From contig JAQGAU010001046.1 in the NCBI GenBank assembly GCA_034698045.1, positions 1 through 21,834 of the forward strand: a stretch of DNA of 21,834 nt, given 5' to 3'. Under the pieces are notes generated by a model. It ran no database searches and was not told the origin of the DNA. It saw only the letters and a program-made list of their open reading frames with translations. The position numbers were made by a program, and so were the translations under genes. Positions 20,692 to 21,834 of this stretch are shown in pieces (position 1 is the stretch's first letter; each line of letters starts with the position of its first letter). The stretch comes from Paramacrobiotus richtersi. Taxonomy: Eukaryota > Tardigrada > Eutardigrada > Parachela > Macrobiotidae.

Positions 20692-21207
20692 TTACGCCCC
20701 TGTTGTTGACGATTTTCGTTCCTGCATTAAGGCTTTCTGCAAATTGAAAACATCGCGGCGTTAGCAATCAAGAACTGCAAGCACCAGTAGCAGCTCAAAG
20801 GAAATGATTACGTTTTACTATAACTGCAGAATTATCACAGCATTCTTAGCAGTCAATGTACATCTGTATGTTAAGCATGTTACCTTAGCATCTTCGTCAA
20901 CTTTCATCTTTTCATAGCGATGCTGCGATTGTCGTAGTGATTCACACAGCGCAGCATCGGCCTGGGGGAACATTTTCGCTACCGAGTCAAAGAGTGGGAT
21001 CAGGACGAACTTGATAAATCCAATTTGAGCAGTGGGTTTCGTCACTTTCTCCCGGTCCATAAAAGGCGCAACAGGAAGACCTTCGGCTTTCTCGCGATCT
21101 GACTGGTTGAAGTACTCTTCCAGCAGCAGATCGAGCCAGGGATCCGATACGTCCATGGGACGCACTTCATTGGAGATATCGCAGCACTTGATTAGGATCA
21201 TTTTTAA
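20692..21207 (-). CDS. PDE9: PDE9-type cyclic nucleotide phosphodiesterase, last two coding exons
   Basis: Exons on the minus strand: 21207-20884 (108 codons, phase 0 at both ends) and 20736-20692 (14 residues and TAA). The first reads [56 protein letters not shown] and [11 protein letters not shown]. This is the C-terminal part of the class I phosphodiesterase catalytic domain, including the metal-binding Asp of CCDIS and the purine-gripping glutamine and phenylalanine in TAQIGFIKF. The wording closely follows animal PDE9, which hydrolyses cGMP with high affinity. The last exon adds [14 protein letters not shown], a short variable tail. Earlier exons, with the HD metal-binding motifs, were not found up to the window end, so they lie beyond 21834. 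The 147-base intron has clean borders. The gene is partial only because the window cuts it. Confidence 0.92.
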
Positions 21208-21585
21208 CTGCAAAAGACAAGCTTAAGGACACTGTTTACATGAAGGAGATCAGCGTGTTTTATCGTATTACTGTACCGAAGATACACCTTTCTATCGTCA
21301 GTACACCTCGTATCACATAGTGTAAGTTAATGATCTTGGATTCTCATTTCTTCGTTGTAAAGCAAAAGCACTTTTTAGACGCGTTGCCAGACTCGAAATA
21401 AGGCGAACAAGATATTCGGAATCTATTATACGAACTATTTTACCTTGTAGTTGTTATTGTATGTGTTTTCCCACTTGATTATGTGTTGGCGGCTCTTGCC
21501 CAATAAATTTGACTATAGTTCGGAATCTATGCAGTCCTTTGTACTTCTTCAACTGAAGGACTTGGATTCTACGCTCCTAAATTAA

Positions 21586-21632
21586 TCTCTTACTACCGGT
21601 CTCTTACTTACGAAAAGTCTCTTACTACCGGT
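21586..21632. repeat. Short repeat of TCTCTTACTACCGGT
   Basis: The 15-base unit occurs at 21586-21600 and 21618-21632, with a partial copy TCTCTTACT at 21600-21608 between them. Confidence 0.85.
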
Positions 21633-21663
21633 ATGCTTCGGTCTAAATTCATTGTAGATTGCA

Positions 21664-21834
21664 TGCAGAGGCGGCGCGAGGTCTGGCCGAAGGGGGGGGC
21701 GCAGACCCTGCGCGCCCGGTTCGCCCGGTCAAAATCGCCGAAAAAAGGCAAAAAACTGCCAAAAAGTTGAAAAATTTTCCCGCCAAAACTAAAAATCTTC
21801 GTCAAACAATGGGAAAAAAGTCCGCCAAAATAAA
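21664..21834. mobile_element. Possible hAT-like transposon end, cut by the window edge
   Basis: CAGAGGCGGCGCGAGG at 21665-21680 followed by a run of eight G and GC-rich sequence resembles the CAGNGGCGG ends of some hAT elements. It then turns into A-rich sequence with repeated GCCAAAA and GCCGAAAA. The other end is outside the window. Confidence 0.3.

Larger units (their letters stand above)
21208..21834 (-). other. PDE9 intron sequence
   Basis: Upstream of the PDE9 exon no further coding match is seen, so this is intron as far as visible. It contains the short tandem repeat at 21586-21632 and a possible transposon end from about 21664. Confidence 0.5.

Noticed and set aside
1..21834. tRNA, rRNA, CRISPR or bacterial operon features
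   Set aside because: None was recognised by eye; introns and poly(A) signals indicate a eukaryotic nuclear sequence.

Overview
This is a piece of a eukaryotic nuclear genome, almost certainly from an animal. Its genes are split by GT-AG introns, many only 53-90 bases long. The recognisable families are animal ones: a PDE9-type cyclic nucleotide phosphodiesterase, a glycine N-acyltransferase-like enzyme, immunoglobulin domains and a gustatory-receptor-type chemoreceptor. The receptor and the compact introns point to an ecdysozoan such as a crustacean, other arthropod or tardigrade; the sequence alone does not settle which. Most genes had to be rebuilt from exons, and several exons are too short or lack an ATG, so simple open reading frames miss them.

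Layout. Bases 1-834 (minus) hold the C-terminal part of a retroelement protein. Bases 1273-1888 are a 600-base non-autonomous element with inverted ends and an 8-base target duplication. Bases 2044-2356 (minus) are a frameshifted histone H4 pseudogene. Bases 3477-3909 carry an inverted-repeat element. Bases 3923-6127 (minus) encode a secreted protein with two immunoglobulin-like domains, whose introns are all phase 1. Bases 7500-9812 and 10365-13096 (plus) are tandem paralogues of a secreted cysteine-rich protein with dermatopontin-like repeats. They share seven exons, with identical lengths in exons 1-6, including two 22-base micro-exons. Bases 14689-15772 (plus) encode the acyltransferase. 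Bases 16590-18011 (minus) are a complete gustatory receptor, and 18450-19399 (minus) a decayed tandem copy interrupted by a 95-base hairpin element. Bases 19817-19908 are a 92-base inverted-repeat element. Bases 20692-21207 (minus) are the last two coding exons of a PDE9 gene whose 5' part lies beyond the window.

The genes do not look like one pathway. This is a mosaic of single genes, two local tandem duplications (secreted cysteine-rich pair, receptor pair) and many small mobile elements. The most novel material is the pair of secreted cysteine-rich genes: coding exons and exon lengths are tightly conserved, while signal peptides, introns and the last residues have diverged. The immunoglobulin gene is also of interest because its second exon has a conflict between the best splice acceptor and the reading frame.
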